NCBI GenBank assembly: GCA_030161315.1
Contig: BSQW01000013.1
Span: forward strand, 40,747,851 to 40,811,850
Direction: 5' to 3'
Source: Eutrema japonicum
Lineage: Eukaryota > Streptophyta > Magnoliopsida > Brassicales > Brassicaceae
Length of the DNA stretch: 64,000 nucleotides
The position numbers and the translations under genes are program-made. The notes beneath the pieces were generated by a model. It searched no databases. It was not told where the DNA came from and saw nothing but the letters and a program-made list of their open reading frames with translations. The first letter of the stretch is position 1, and every line of letters starts with the position of its first letter. Shown here in pieces: positions 43,691 to 53,799 of the stretch.

Positions 43691-46468
43691 TCAGTCCGGA
43701 TAAGAGTGAGAGCTTGCAGCGAAACAGGCTCCACAACTTGACATCTCCAGGTTCAGAGTTCTGCGCAACATGTTCTCCACAACCTCTTGTCCTTTCTCCT
43801 TCAGCTCCGGAGTAAGAAGAACTCTAGCCTTATAAAATGGTCTTGAGGTCCCTTTGCATTTCATGTTATACTCGATCGAATCTCCATTGCACTTCTGAGG
43901 TATCAAGGTGACATGCGTAGTACTCTCGACTCTTCTGCTCTTCACCTCCTTCTTTGCCTTAGTCTTTTGGATGACTTTATTTGCGATGATAGTAGGGCGA
44001 TCCAGAACTTCTATGGCAGTTGGCACAGCATCAGGCTGGTTCAAAAGATCAACCATCAACGTTTCTCCTACACCAACATTGATACACGAAATATGTTTAG
44101 GAGCTCGTCTAGAAGGGATGGCTTCGTAGGAGACCTGTTCTTCAATGTACGAGAATGAAATCCTCCTACTGGGCGTGTCCATAACTGCGCCAGCAGTAGC
44201 CATGAACGGTCTTCCAAGAATCAAAGGTGTGCTAGACCTTGCATGCATCTCCACAACCTGAAAATCAATAGGAACCAGACAGTCTCCTACCTTAACCATC
44301 AAGTCAGGGATTGTACCGTACGGGACAGATGTGGAAGAATTTGCAAATGTGAGAGGCATCTGAGTAGATCTTATGTCATCGATTTTGAGCTTTTCTGCAA
44401 GTGCCTTTGAAATGAAATTCACGCTAGACCCTGAATCAACCAGAGATTCTTCGAATTCAACTCCAGAGATGGAGCATGGAACTGAAAATTTCCCTGGGTC
44501 TTCCCTCTTAGTCAACCGCTTCAGTGGAGGCGGTGTACTTCTGACTTTGGCGAAAAGTGCCTTAATCTCGTCTTCAGTTTCTTTGCAATCCTGAAAGTGA
44601 CTTAGCAGAGGGCGGTATTCTAGGGCTTCTTCAAAAGTGTGTGTGTGTGGAATTCTTCGTACCATCTTCTCAAAGCCACGCAGATGCTTTGGGGAAATGG
44701 GGTCTCTGAGGTGTCTGGGTAATCGAGGGTATGGTACCCTAGGCTTGTAGACACGTTCCTTGATCATCTTTGGTTCCTTCACGGTCTCTGGTTCACCTTT
44801 CGAGAGGTGTCGATCGATACAAGGTTGGTGTCGATCGACACAAGGTTCATGTGTCGGTTCTTCAAGTTGGTATCGATCGATGTCATCGGTAGTATCGATC
44901 GATACTGACGAATCAAGTTCGGAATCACCTTCTAAAAGGTTTTTGAGATTTCCTGCACCTCTCAGGGTGATTGCATTGACGTATTCGTTATGTGTTTGAG
45001 TCGTCTTTCCTTTCACAGCAGCTGCAGTTTTAGCCACTTGCGTTTCCAGCATCTTCTTATGAGTATTGAGAGCATCGATCCTTCCACTCAGATCCTTGTA
45101 CACATCATCTATCTTTCCATTGAGATTCAATGTGAGCTGCTGCTGTCCTTGAACCAGTTGTTCAAACATAGCCTCGATCTTGCTATCTGGGAGCTTAGCA
45201 GGTACAAGCTGATAAAATGAGTTCTCATAGTTCCTGACATATCCACTGTTCTGAGATTGGTTCTGGCCAAACTGATTCAACCCTCCTTGCTGCGAGTTGT
45301 TGAAGTTTCGGTTGTTGTTGAATTGATTTCTCTGACCCTGAAAACCAGAACCACCAATGTAGTTAACATCCTCTACTTCATCCTCGTTGAATACCTCGAT
45401 ATCTTCAGCAAAGTGAACAGCTTTTTGTGTCTTGCCCATCAGAAGACTGTGCATAGAATCCAACTTAGCTTGAAAATCTGTAATCTGTGAACCATCCATA
45501 TTACCAGCTAGCTTCTTCCGCTCAAAATCAGTATTTTTGGTGCTATTGCTAGACGCCAAGTTCTCAATCAGGACATAAGCTTCATCAGGATACCTGGTAT
45601 TGAATTTTCCATTGCTCGAAGCATCCAAAGTCATTTGGTACCTCCAATCAAGTCCTCTAAAGAAGAACCCCATCAGCTGAACATCAGAGTATCCATGATG
45701 TGGACAGTCTCTCTGATATGATTTGAACCTCGTCCAAGCAGCCTTGAACGCCTCAGTAGGTCCTTGAGAAAATTGGGAGATTTTGGTCCTCAGATCCTCG
45801 GATCTTGCATCATCATAGAAGTTGGTCAGGAAAGCAGTCTTAGTTTCCTCCCAGATAGTCAGCGATCCAGGAGGTAACTGCTTCAGCCAGTAAGTTGCTT
45901 CCCCACCAAGAGAGTATGGGAAAAGCTTGCAGAAGAGGTAGTCGTAAGACACTCCATTGCTCTTGATGCTAGTGACCAAATCCTCGAACCTCTCAATATG
46001 ATCCATGGGATGTTCGCTGGAAAGACCATGAAAAGGGTGTTGTCCCACAAGAGTGTAGTATGCAGGTTTCAGCTCAAAGTCATTCCTTGGAAAAGCAGGA
46101 GGATGGATCACAGATCGATTTGCGTAAAACTGGTCAGGTCTGTTGCACTCACCAATCGTCCTACCACGATTAACCATAGCGTTCCCAGCATTAACTGCGT
46201 TCGCGTTCCCAGCGGCATTCCCAGCGACAACAGGAGCAGGTGGAATGATGTTCCCCTCTCCATCCAGACGTTACCCTCTCTCGTTGCACAAACAACCCTC
46301 TTGGTCTCTGTAAGCACCAGCCTCATCTCGAACCAACTCTACATGATTGTTGTTCATCCTCGCTGGTTTCTTTGCTCTTTTGTTTGTGCGTTCCACAATT
46401 GCTAGCTGCTCCAACGACAGATTAACTAGCTCAGTGTTCTTGTTTCCTCTGGTTTTATGATTAGGCAT
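43691..46468 (-). pseudogene. gag: gag-protease polyprotein (A5), one stop
   Basis: ATG 46468 (MPNHKTRGNKNTEL) to the stop at 43691. Only one in-frame stop is seen (TAA at about 46271); after it 828 codons are open. Capsid-like part: FELKPAYYTLVGQHPFHGL, KLFPYSLGGEATYWLKQL, TRYPDEAYVLIENL. Then an Asn/Gln-rich region, a predicted helical segment, a linker with VSIDT, IDRY, CVDRH and CIDRH cassette peptides, and a retropepsin-like domain with catalytic ESLVDSGSSVNFI (near residue 580 of the long frame) and ILGRPFMATAGAV. The tail ends SSCGACF. There is no RT downstream. This is the reference copy for the family. Confidence 0.85.
44807..44905. repeat. Palindrome cassettes in A5 gag-protease linker
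   Basis: 44807/44828 and 44870/44892, 21 and 22 bp apart, translated in frame. Confidence 0.85.
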
Positions 46469-46516
46469 ACACCTGAAAACAGAAGTCAAGAACGTAAGTA
46501 ATCGGTAACACGATTA

Positions 46517-46603
46517 GTATCGACCGACACTGAGTGGTGTCGATCGATATCAACAAAGGAAAACGTTGAGTATCGACCGACACTAGATAGTATCGACCGA
46601 TAC
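46517..46603. repeat. Two leader palindrome cassettes (A5)
   Basis: 46517/46537 and 46570/46590, collinear with the A4 pair at 19038-19125 in antisense. Confidence 0.85.
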
Positions 46604-46651
46604 CGACAAACTTAGTAGAAATTCTCAAACGTAATCTAATGGCGAATTGAG

Positions 46652-46670
46652 TCCCCGGCAAACGGCGCCA
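46652..46670 (-). promoter_or_regulatory. Primer binding site, tRNA-Asp type with one extra base
   Basis: TCCCCGGCAAACGGCGCCA on the + strand, one A more than the perfect tRNA-Asp match. Confidence 0.8.
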
Positions 46671-46674
46671 AATT

Positions 46675-47843
46675 TGATATGCTCAAATTAATGCCCTAAA
46701 AGTACTATGCAATAGTTGCACTAAAGTAGGGGTCGAACACAATGACTCACAGAGACACGCAATAGATTATTAAGCTGAGAATTAAGCTAAGCAATCAATT
46801 ATATTGAAAACTAAACGTAAACTAAAACGGTTGTAAATTCAGTTGGAGAAAGATAGGTTCAGGGTATTTCTCAGGAAATCAATGAATGCAGGTAAACTAA
46901 CTAACAGGATTCAGATTTAGCGCGGTTCTTGAACTCAAATCACTAAAGTATAGCTAACCAACTCTCGTTGCGAAAACTATCTAAATCTAAATCTTAGGAA
47001 TTCCAAATCGCTTTGCGAATCCTAAAGTCTAAATCAGCTTTTAAATCAAGTTTGATTTGTTCACAAAACAACTAAACCAAATCTCTTTGCGAATAGTTAT
47101 TTTGCTCACCCTAGGTTCTATCAGGTAATTAATCGCACTCTCGCGCCTAATCAATTATCCTAAGTTTTAGGTGATCAATCTAGAATTAGCTTTGGTAACA
47201 ACCTATGGTGAAGAACTAATTCAGATAGTGAATCCTAACAACTAATCAAACTAGCATTCAGAGAAAACCCTTATGAGAACCCTAAACCTAACAGGAGATA
47301 TACTCAGACATGGAAATTGAAGCAATAAACATGTTTGAATAAATCATCAAATAAAATAGAAAGAGTAACAAAAGGGTTCGAAATCTTCTCTCGGACGAAC
47401 AGAGTTTCAGACTTGTCTCCCTCAAAAGCTCTCTCACAAATCCAGAATAAAACAAAGCTCAGAAATAAAGCATAGCCATCAAAGTGGCTGTAAAATCCTA
47501 TTAAATAACCTAAATCACGTTTTGGGGCTTCTTGCAAATAGTAAAGTCTTCTGGGCCATTTTGCAATTCTTCAATACTTCATTAAACTCGCGGGTAGTGT
47601 CTGCCTCGATGAGTATCGACCGATACTATGCAGTATCGATCGACACTCAGACTTCAAATCGGGTACTCAGCTACACGAACGTCTGCTTAGCTCCAAAATG
47701 CTCCAGAAAGCTCCAATATCTCCAATTATGCTCCAAACGTGCTACAACTTGTAAAATACTCTAAAATACTACAAAATAGTAAAAAGACTCTATAAAACGG
47801 ACTTATATCATGGCTTAAACGGGGTAAAACCCATGATATATCA
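46675..47843 (-). repeat. A5 5' LTR (1169 bp)
   Basis: TGATAT...ATATCA termini. Contains the cassette at 47613-47646. Right neighbour is D3 RT coding sequence. Confidence 0.85.
47613..47646. repeat. LTR palindrome cassette (A5 5' LTR)
   Basis: GTATCGACCGATAC and GTATCGATCGACAC, 20 bp apart. Confidence 0.85.
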
Positions 47844-49029
47844 GGTGTCCGAGAAATCCTTTCTCTTCCTTCCAGAATCGGCATTTACTAAACTTAGCAA
47901 ATAACCTTTGGTTCCTCAAACGCTCTAAGACCTTTCGAAGATGCTCTTCATGATCTTCTTTACTTCGCGAATAGATGAGAATGTCATCTATAAATATTAT
48001 CACGAACCTATCGAGATAATCCTGGAATACCTCGTTCATGAGTCGCATGAATGCCGCTGGGGCATTGGTGAGTCCAAACGGCATCACGACGAACTCATAC
48101 TGTCCATATTTTGTTCGAAACGCCGTCTTCATGACGTTTGTCTCCAAAATCTGGATCTGATGATATCCAGAGGCTAAGTCGATCTTGGAAAACCATCTAG
48201 CCCCTCGAAGTTGATCTAACAATTCATCAATCCTCGGCAACGGATACCTATCCTTGATCGTGAGATTGTTGATTCCTCGGTAATCAATACATAATCTCAT
48301 GCTTCCGTCCTTCTTCTTCACAAACAATATCGGGGCTTCCCAAGGTGAAGAACTTGGTCGAACAAACCCTTTGTCCAACAAATCCTCCAAATGTTGCTTT
48401 AACTCAAAAAGTTCAGCTGGGGCCATTCTATAAGGTGCTTTTGCTATCGGTGCCGCTCCTGGCTCAAGGTTGATTGTGAAGGGATTGTTCCTAGGCAGAG
48501 GCAATCCTTCCAACGACTCAAAGACATCCACAACGGGATTATCTTCAATCTTCAGTTCCTCCTCCATGTCATTTCCAACAATGGTTAGAGTAACCAAGTA
48601 CACTTCTCCTTCGTCTAACTCCTTCTCTATTCTCAGAGCCGATACAAATGATACAACCGAACTTGGGTTGATCCCATGGTATACCATCAACGGTTTGTTC
48701 CTCCCTTCAAACATAACTCTTCCTCTCCCACAATCCAGGTGAGCTTGGTAACGCGACAACCAATCCATCCCTAGGATGACTTCATACCGTTCTAAAGGGA
48801 TTACTAGGAAGTTAGTCACAAAGATCTTCCCTAGAATCTCAATGGGTACTCCTTTTATTAAACTCTCGCCTTTAAGGGTCTGGGTTCATGGGGTTCTAAC
48901 AGAAACATTCACCTTTTCAACCACAAACGTTCTCTCAAACCGAGAGACAACCTCGGGGGTTACAAAACTATTGGTCGCCCCCGAGTCAAACAATACGCGT
49001 GTGGGGCTCCCACCAACACGCAAAGTTCC
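47844..49029 (-). pseudogene. pol: pol fragment: protease and reverse transcriptase (D3)
   Basis: Protease: VLFDSGATNSFVTPEV (catalytic DSGA) and VILGMDWLSRYQAHLDC. RT: KGFVRPSSSPWEAPILFVKK, CIDYRGINNLTIKDRYPLP, SKIDLASGYHQI, VMPFGLTNAPAAF, and the catalytic FIDDILIYS box. The frame runs to KEEKGFLGH, where A5 cuts it. One TGA near 48884 breaks the protease part; RT itself is open. RNase H and integrase are lost. Domain order and motifs are of the Ty3/gypsy type. Confidence 0.85.
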
Positions 49030-49137
49030 TGCTCACCCATTCCATACATGCATAATACTATCTAGTAAACATGCAAGCAATAAGACACAAAAACACACAA
49101 AAACACTGAAAACAGGAAGTTAAAACCCAAACATACA
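49030..49137 (-). other. 108-bp non-coding gap between gag and protease
   Basis: Between ...SKGPIT and TLRVGGSPTRV lies 108 bp with stops in the sense frame, beginning near a GTATGT and ending near GAGCAG. It looks intron-like, but exact GT-AG removal leaves a stop, so an insertion is equally possible. Confidence 0.4.
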
Positions 49138-50621
49138 TGTTATGGGACCCTTCGAAGGTCCTGCTTGCTCGGTTTTACTTAAATCTAAGGCATTAACTCT
49201 TGCCCCGGTGGCCTGCCTCTTAGACGCGGACTCATTAGCTGGACGGCTCGGTGTTGGGTGATTGACTGCCTTGCCTGGTCTTTCCTGGTTTTTGGGATCT
49301 TTAGTCAGACACTCATTCGCATAATGCCCCTTCTCATGGCATGTAAAGCATGTAACATTCGGATGCGCCTGTGGTCGTTTTGATGGCAACCCACTTAGAC
49401 AATTATGTGCAAAGTGTCCAGGTTGGTTACATGTGAAACACAATGACTCCGACTCCTTTTTTCCTCCTGTTCATCCTCTCGATTCCCTTGACCCCTTGAC
49501 CGATTCCTGGGCTGTCCTTGCCCACCAAATTGTTTCTGCTTTGGTACTTGACTTAATTCTGCACTACCCGCTTCCATTTTTTTCATCCCTTAGTCCTTCT
49601 TCCACATTCACAGCTCTTTCTACCATCTCATAATAGTTTCGAAACTCAACCACTTGAAGTCGACTACGAATTTGCGCTCGCAGTCCTCGAAGAAACTTTC
49701 GGATCACGATAAATTCATCTCCTTGTCCATAGTTAGTGTACTTCCTTAGCCGTGCAAACTCAGCTTCATAGCCTCGAATGCTTTTCCCTCCTTGCTTCAA
49801 GGCTAGAAACTGATTCTCTAGGCGATCTCTATCCTCTGGTGGAAAATATTCTCTCTCAAACTCTTGACAAAAATCTAACCACGTAGGTACTTCAAAGAAC
49901 TTCCTCTCCACATTTTCCCACCAACTTAAAGCGTCCTTCTCAAAGTAGTGAACAGCGATCTCCTTCTTGTAACTTTCGGGGCATCGAGTTGTAGAAAATT
50001 TCTTTCCATGTTATGGAGCTAAGCATTTGCTTCATATGGGTTTGCACACCCGTGAAACTTCGCTGTGCCCATATTTTTCATCATCATTACCATCTTCAAG
50101 AAATCTGGAGGTGGAGTTGATCCCAACTATACGTTAGCTACAACCTGTTGTTGTTGCTTCATTTGTTCCATCATATCAAAGAGTAATCTCATCATCGAGT
50201 CAGCCTCCTGTATTGTTGGCCCTGGTTGCTGTTCCGGTACAACTCTTGGTAGGTTTCGCCTTGGATACATATGTCGAGGATTCCGATCCTCCTGTGATCC
50301 TTCCATATCTCGAGATGTAGTCCTCGGCTCTTGTGGTGCATAATATGGACTATCATGTTCCTCAGAAATAGTCATCGATCTTGCTGGTGAGACTTCACCA
50401 GGCTCTCGCGACTGACACTCTTCCTGCCTTATTTCATTACCTCACCTTCCGGTCAAGGATCCCATCGAGAGAGAAAAATCTAAGCATGTCGCTCCTTGCT
50501 CTGCTTCCCTCGCGGTTGCCCATATATCCGAATTAACATCATCTGAACACCTAATGTTCTCGTTCTCGTAACCAGGCAGTAATCCCCACGACCGGCCTCC
50601 ACTTTCTCCTTGTCCTAACAT
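49138..50621 (-). pseudogene. gag: gag of family D chromovirus (D3)
   Basis: ATG 50621 (MLGQGESGGRSWGLLPGY). Capsid region as in D1 (KFFEVPTWLDFCQEFEREYF, FLRGLRAQIRSRLQVVEF) and two CCHC knuckles: CFTCNQPGHFAHNC, intact here, and CFTCHEKGHYANEC. Then a basic tail RQATGARVNALDLSKTEQAG. Defects: stops near 50443 and 50130, and frame changes near 50000 and 49570. It complements D1, whose first knuckle lost its last Cys. Confidence 0.8.
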
Positions 50622-50739
50622 ACTGCATCAAAAACAGGGTAAATCCTAAACCCATCTACCTAATAGCATTGGACGACCAGTTTAACCTGATTGCCTTTTT
50701 GCGACCATTTTTTACTGGATAAAACGTTTGAAAAAGCAT

Positions 50740-51930
50740 GTGTCGATGGGTGGCGCAATGTCAAATGTGCCAACAAGTTAAGACCGAACATCAGGTGCCA
50801 GCTGGTCTATTACGGAATTTGCCTATTTCACCTTGGAAATGGGAATCCATAGCCATGGATTTCATTGTTGGGATGCCAATGGCAAAGGGAAGGATAAATT
50901 CAATATGGGTAATCGTAGATCGCTTAACCAAAGTGGCCCATTTATTGCCTATTCATGACGAGGACAAGACGTCAAAGTTGGCTGAGTTGTATGTGCGTAA
51001 GATTTTGCCACTTCATGGTGTACCGGCAAATATCATATCAGATCAGGACCCTAGGTTCACAGCAACATTGTGGAAGGAGCTGCAGCAAGCCTTGGGAACC
51101 AAAGTTTTTATGAGTATGGCTTATCACCCAGAGACAGATGGCCAGACAGAGAGAACCATCCGGACTTTGGAGGACATGATTCGGATGGGTGCCCTAGACT
51201 GGTCAACCGCATGGGTGGATTACCTGCCATTGATAGAATTCTCTTACAACAATAGTTATCATGCTAGTATTGGCATGGCTCCATTTGAAGCTCTTTATGG
51301 AAGACCATGCCGAACACCATTGTGTTGGACGGAAGTATGGAGAGAACAGAGATTGGGACAAGAAGCTATCAATGAGACAATAAAAATATCAAAGTGGTAA
51401 AGGAAAATATGAAGAAGGCGCAAGATCGCCAGAAGAAGTATGCAGATCAGAAAAGGTGAGAAATAGTATTTGCGGTGGGAGATATGGTATATCTCAAAGC
51501 CACAGCAGTAAAAGGAAGAGATCGTTTTGGGAAAACTTGGAAGCTTGCTACTAGATACATTGGACCATTCGCAATAATTGCAAGGGTTGGAGAGGTGGCC
51601 TATCGAGTAGCATTACCCAAGACCATTCATATTCACCATGTGTTCCATGTGTCTATGATGCGGAAGCATATACGAGATCCTGAGGAAGTGGAAACGCAAG
51701 AGGTTGAGGAATTGCGGTCAAACCTTACTTACCCAGAAGAACCGTTAAGTATAGGCGAAAGGCGAGATCGAACATCAAGGAATAATGTAATTCCTCAAAT
51801 TCAAGTATATTGGGGAAAACAAAATCGTCAGGTGGTTACGTGGGAAGACGAAGCTGCGTTTCGTAAGAATTATCATGGGTTCTTCACAGAGGAAGAAGAG
51901 GATGCTGATCAGGCTAGTCCGTCTAAATAA
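50740..51930 (+). pseudogene. pol: pol fragment: integrase with chromodomain-like tail (D4)
   Basis: From CRWVAQCQMCQQ (second half of the HHCC finger) through the core Asp, Asp, Glu (MDFIVGMP, ISDQDPRF, YHPETDGQTE) to the tail QVVTWEDEAAFRKNYHGFF. Defects: a one-base deletion near 51385 and the TGA at 51457-51459 after ADQKR, which is shared with D2. The first His pair of the zinc finger is outside the copy. Confidence 0.85.
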
Positions 51931-51955
51931 ACTAGAATTCAGGACGAATTCTAAT

Positions 51956-51968
51956 AAAGAGGGGAGAA
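51956..51968 (+). promoter_or_regulatory. Polypurine tract (D4)
   Basis: AAAGAGGGGAGAA next to LTR start TGTAATGACCC. An imperfect GAATTC palindrome pair lies just upstream. Confidence 0.75.
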
Positions 51969-52328
51969 TGTAATGACCCTGCTCTCGACCTAAAATTTAA
52001 TCAGGAAGAATTAAGCATTTTTGGTCGAGAGGAAAATGTTTGGGCCGAGTGGAATTGCTCGACGGTCAAACGGGAAACTTTTGGCCGAGGCTGGCCAAAA
52101 CCGCGGGTCGAGGAGGATAGTGCGGCAAAGGATCAGAAACAATGCACCGTGGGAACAAGATATTCGCGGATCGAGATAAATCGCGGATAGACTTGAAATA
52201 TGTGGCTAAGGATTGACCACATCACCTATTAGGCAGCAACCTTGGATTTGTGGCTGAGAAGTGGCCACATCCCTAACTTAGGTAACCGCTCTTGTTTGTG
52301 GCCGAGAATGGTCAACAATTGCGGCTAC

Positions 52329-52420
52329 GGATAAGGATGAAATTATGGATAAGAATGAGTTTTTGATAAGCATGAGTTTTGGATAAGCATGAAACGTGGA
52401 TAAGAACGGAAATGGATAAG
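52329..52420 (+). promoter_or_regulatory. GGATAAG repeat array in D4 LTR
   Basis: Five GGATAAG and one TGATAAG copies at 15-18 bp steps, 145-235 bp upstream of the TATA box. Mirrors 35615-35710. Confidence 0.6.
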
Positions 52421-52563
52421 ATCAAGTGCATGGCAAGCCTGAGGTGTCAGGTTTTGGTACACTTGGGTCCATGTGTCGGATGCTAGGGAGGGATTAGTGT
52501 CTTAGGCAGAACACATGTCGCCGCCTTAGAACTAGCTGTTCCACCTCGTGCTTAACCAAACCC

Positions 52564-52571
52564 CTATATAA
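52564..52571 (+). promoter_or_regulatory. TATA box in D4 LTR
   Basis: CTATATAAG context, about 600 bp into the LTR, giving a plausible U3/R boundary near 52595. Confidence 0.6.
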
Positions 52572-53799
52572 GCCTTAGGATCCTACCTTAGATTCATTCT
52601 TTCCCTTTTCGAAAAACACTAAAACCTTAGAGAGAGAAAGTGCTGAAAACCGGTGGAGCCTTAGGATTGCCGGAGGAAGCTTTCGGGAACCTTTAAACCG
52701 TTCATCCGAAAATCTGTAAGTTCCGGTCATGTGAGGCAGCACATGATTAGGATTTAAATTAAGGGTTATTTAAATTCTGTTTGAGGTTCATATATTTATG
52801 CGTAGTTAAATTTATGCTTTCTTAGTATTGCTTGGTGGATATTTCGAGTAATATTGTCATAGTGAGAAGTTTATTTTACTCATTATATTATTATATTGGT
52901 TAGTTAAGGGTATGCAGATAATGAGAGGTTATTGCATAATTAACTAACGTGAGGATGAGGGCGATCTTTTGATTGTCCCAATTGTTCGAACTGGCTAGTG
53001 CCCAGTCGAACCTGCACGACGGTGTAGTAAAAGGTCCGGGGAGGACTAACAGGAATGTAGCCATTTTAGACTTTGTGTCTAATGGCAGGAGAGACATTGC
53101 CTTGGGAAATCAGAAATCGCCATTTGCCATGAGGAATTGGCGGTAGTAGCATGCTACGATTGAGTCTAGTTACTTAGAGTGACTAGGATTGTTATGAATG
53201 TGTTGATTGTTTATTTTTCCGCTGCGTTTAACTTGATGTTATTTTGTTTATTGATATTAGTTATCCTTGCTTGTGATTGGGGGTTGGGTTTGGGATATAA
53301 TTGTAGAGATCTCGGGCTAACTGAGTAATGCTAGATTACTCATGATTCTGTCTTTTGTTACAGGTAACCCATAGAAAGGGAATTAGCGGGAAGCTTGAAC
53401 GTTAGGAACCAGTGTAGGTTTTTGCTTGCCTTTTTGTAAAATATGGTTGCAAAGATAAGTAAGTGTAGCTTTTTGGAGTTAGACTCCCAAGACTTATATT
53501 TGTTTTGGTAATGTATTGACTCGATAATAATTATATATGGTAAAAAGTTGTTTTATATTCGAGCCTTGTTCTAAAATGATTATGGTCTAGTCCGTACCTC
53601 CCCAACACTTGGCCATGGCAAGGGTTGGCAAGCCTGGACCCATGTTCGAGTGGGATGGCCTCAAGGTATGGATGGCCAGGGTGATTGAATTCGTTTCAAA
53701 AACCTCGGCCGACCATCTGTGTGCGTCATCAAGTAGCAATCCTGACCCGTCTTTGTGGCCGAGGCGCGCGTCTTGGCCATAGAGCGGCTCAGGGGCGTT

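Larger units (their letters stand above)
42283..47843 (-). mobile_element. Family A copy A5, best-preserved gag-protease
   Basis: Antisense. 5' LTR 46675-47843, PBS 46652-46670, gag-protease 43691-46468, hairpin 43634-43649, leader, second-frame remnant 42776-42937, 3' region from 42760 down to 42283, where the element is cut before PPT2 and the 3' LTR. Inserted in or joined to D3 RT at 47844. Confidence 0.85.
47844..50739 (-). mobile_element. Family D chromovirus copy D3 (gag, protease, RT)
   Basis: Antisense. Leader to about 50739, gag 49138-50621, non-coding gap 49030-49137, protease and RT 47844-49029. Cut by A5 inside RT on the left. On the right its leader is joined head to head to D4 integrase at about 50739. 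Confidence 0.8.
50740..53799 (+). mobile_element. Family D chromovirus copy D4 (integrase and 3' LTR)
   Basis: Plus strand: integrase 50740-51930, PPT 51956-51968, 3' LTR 51969-53799. The LTR lacks its last few bases (GGGGCGTT, then a D' LTR in the opposite orientation). Confidence 0.8.
51969..53799 (+). repeat. D4 3' LTR (1831 bp)
   Basis: Plus-strand version of 34232-36065. U3 carries GGATAAG repeats (52329-52420) and a TATA box (52564-52571). Confidence 0.85.
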
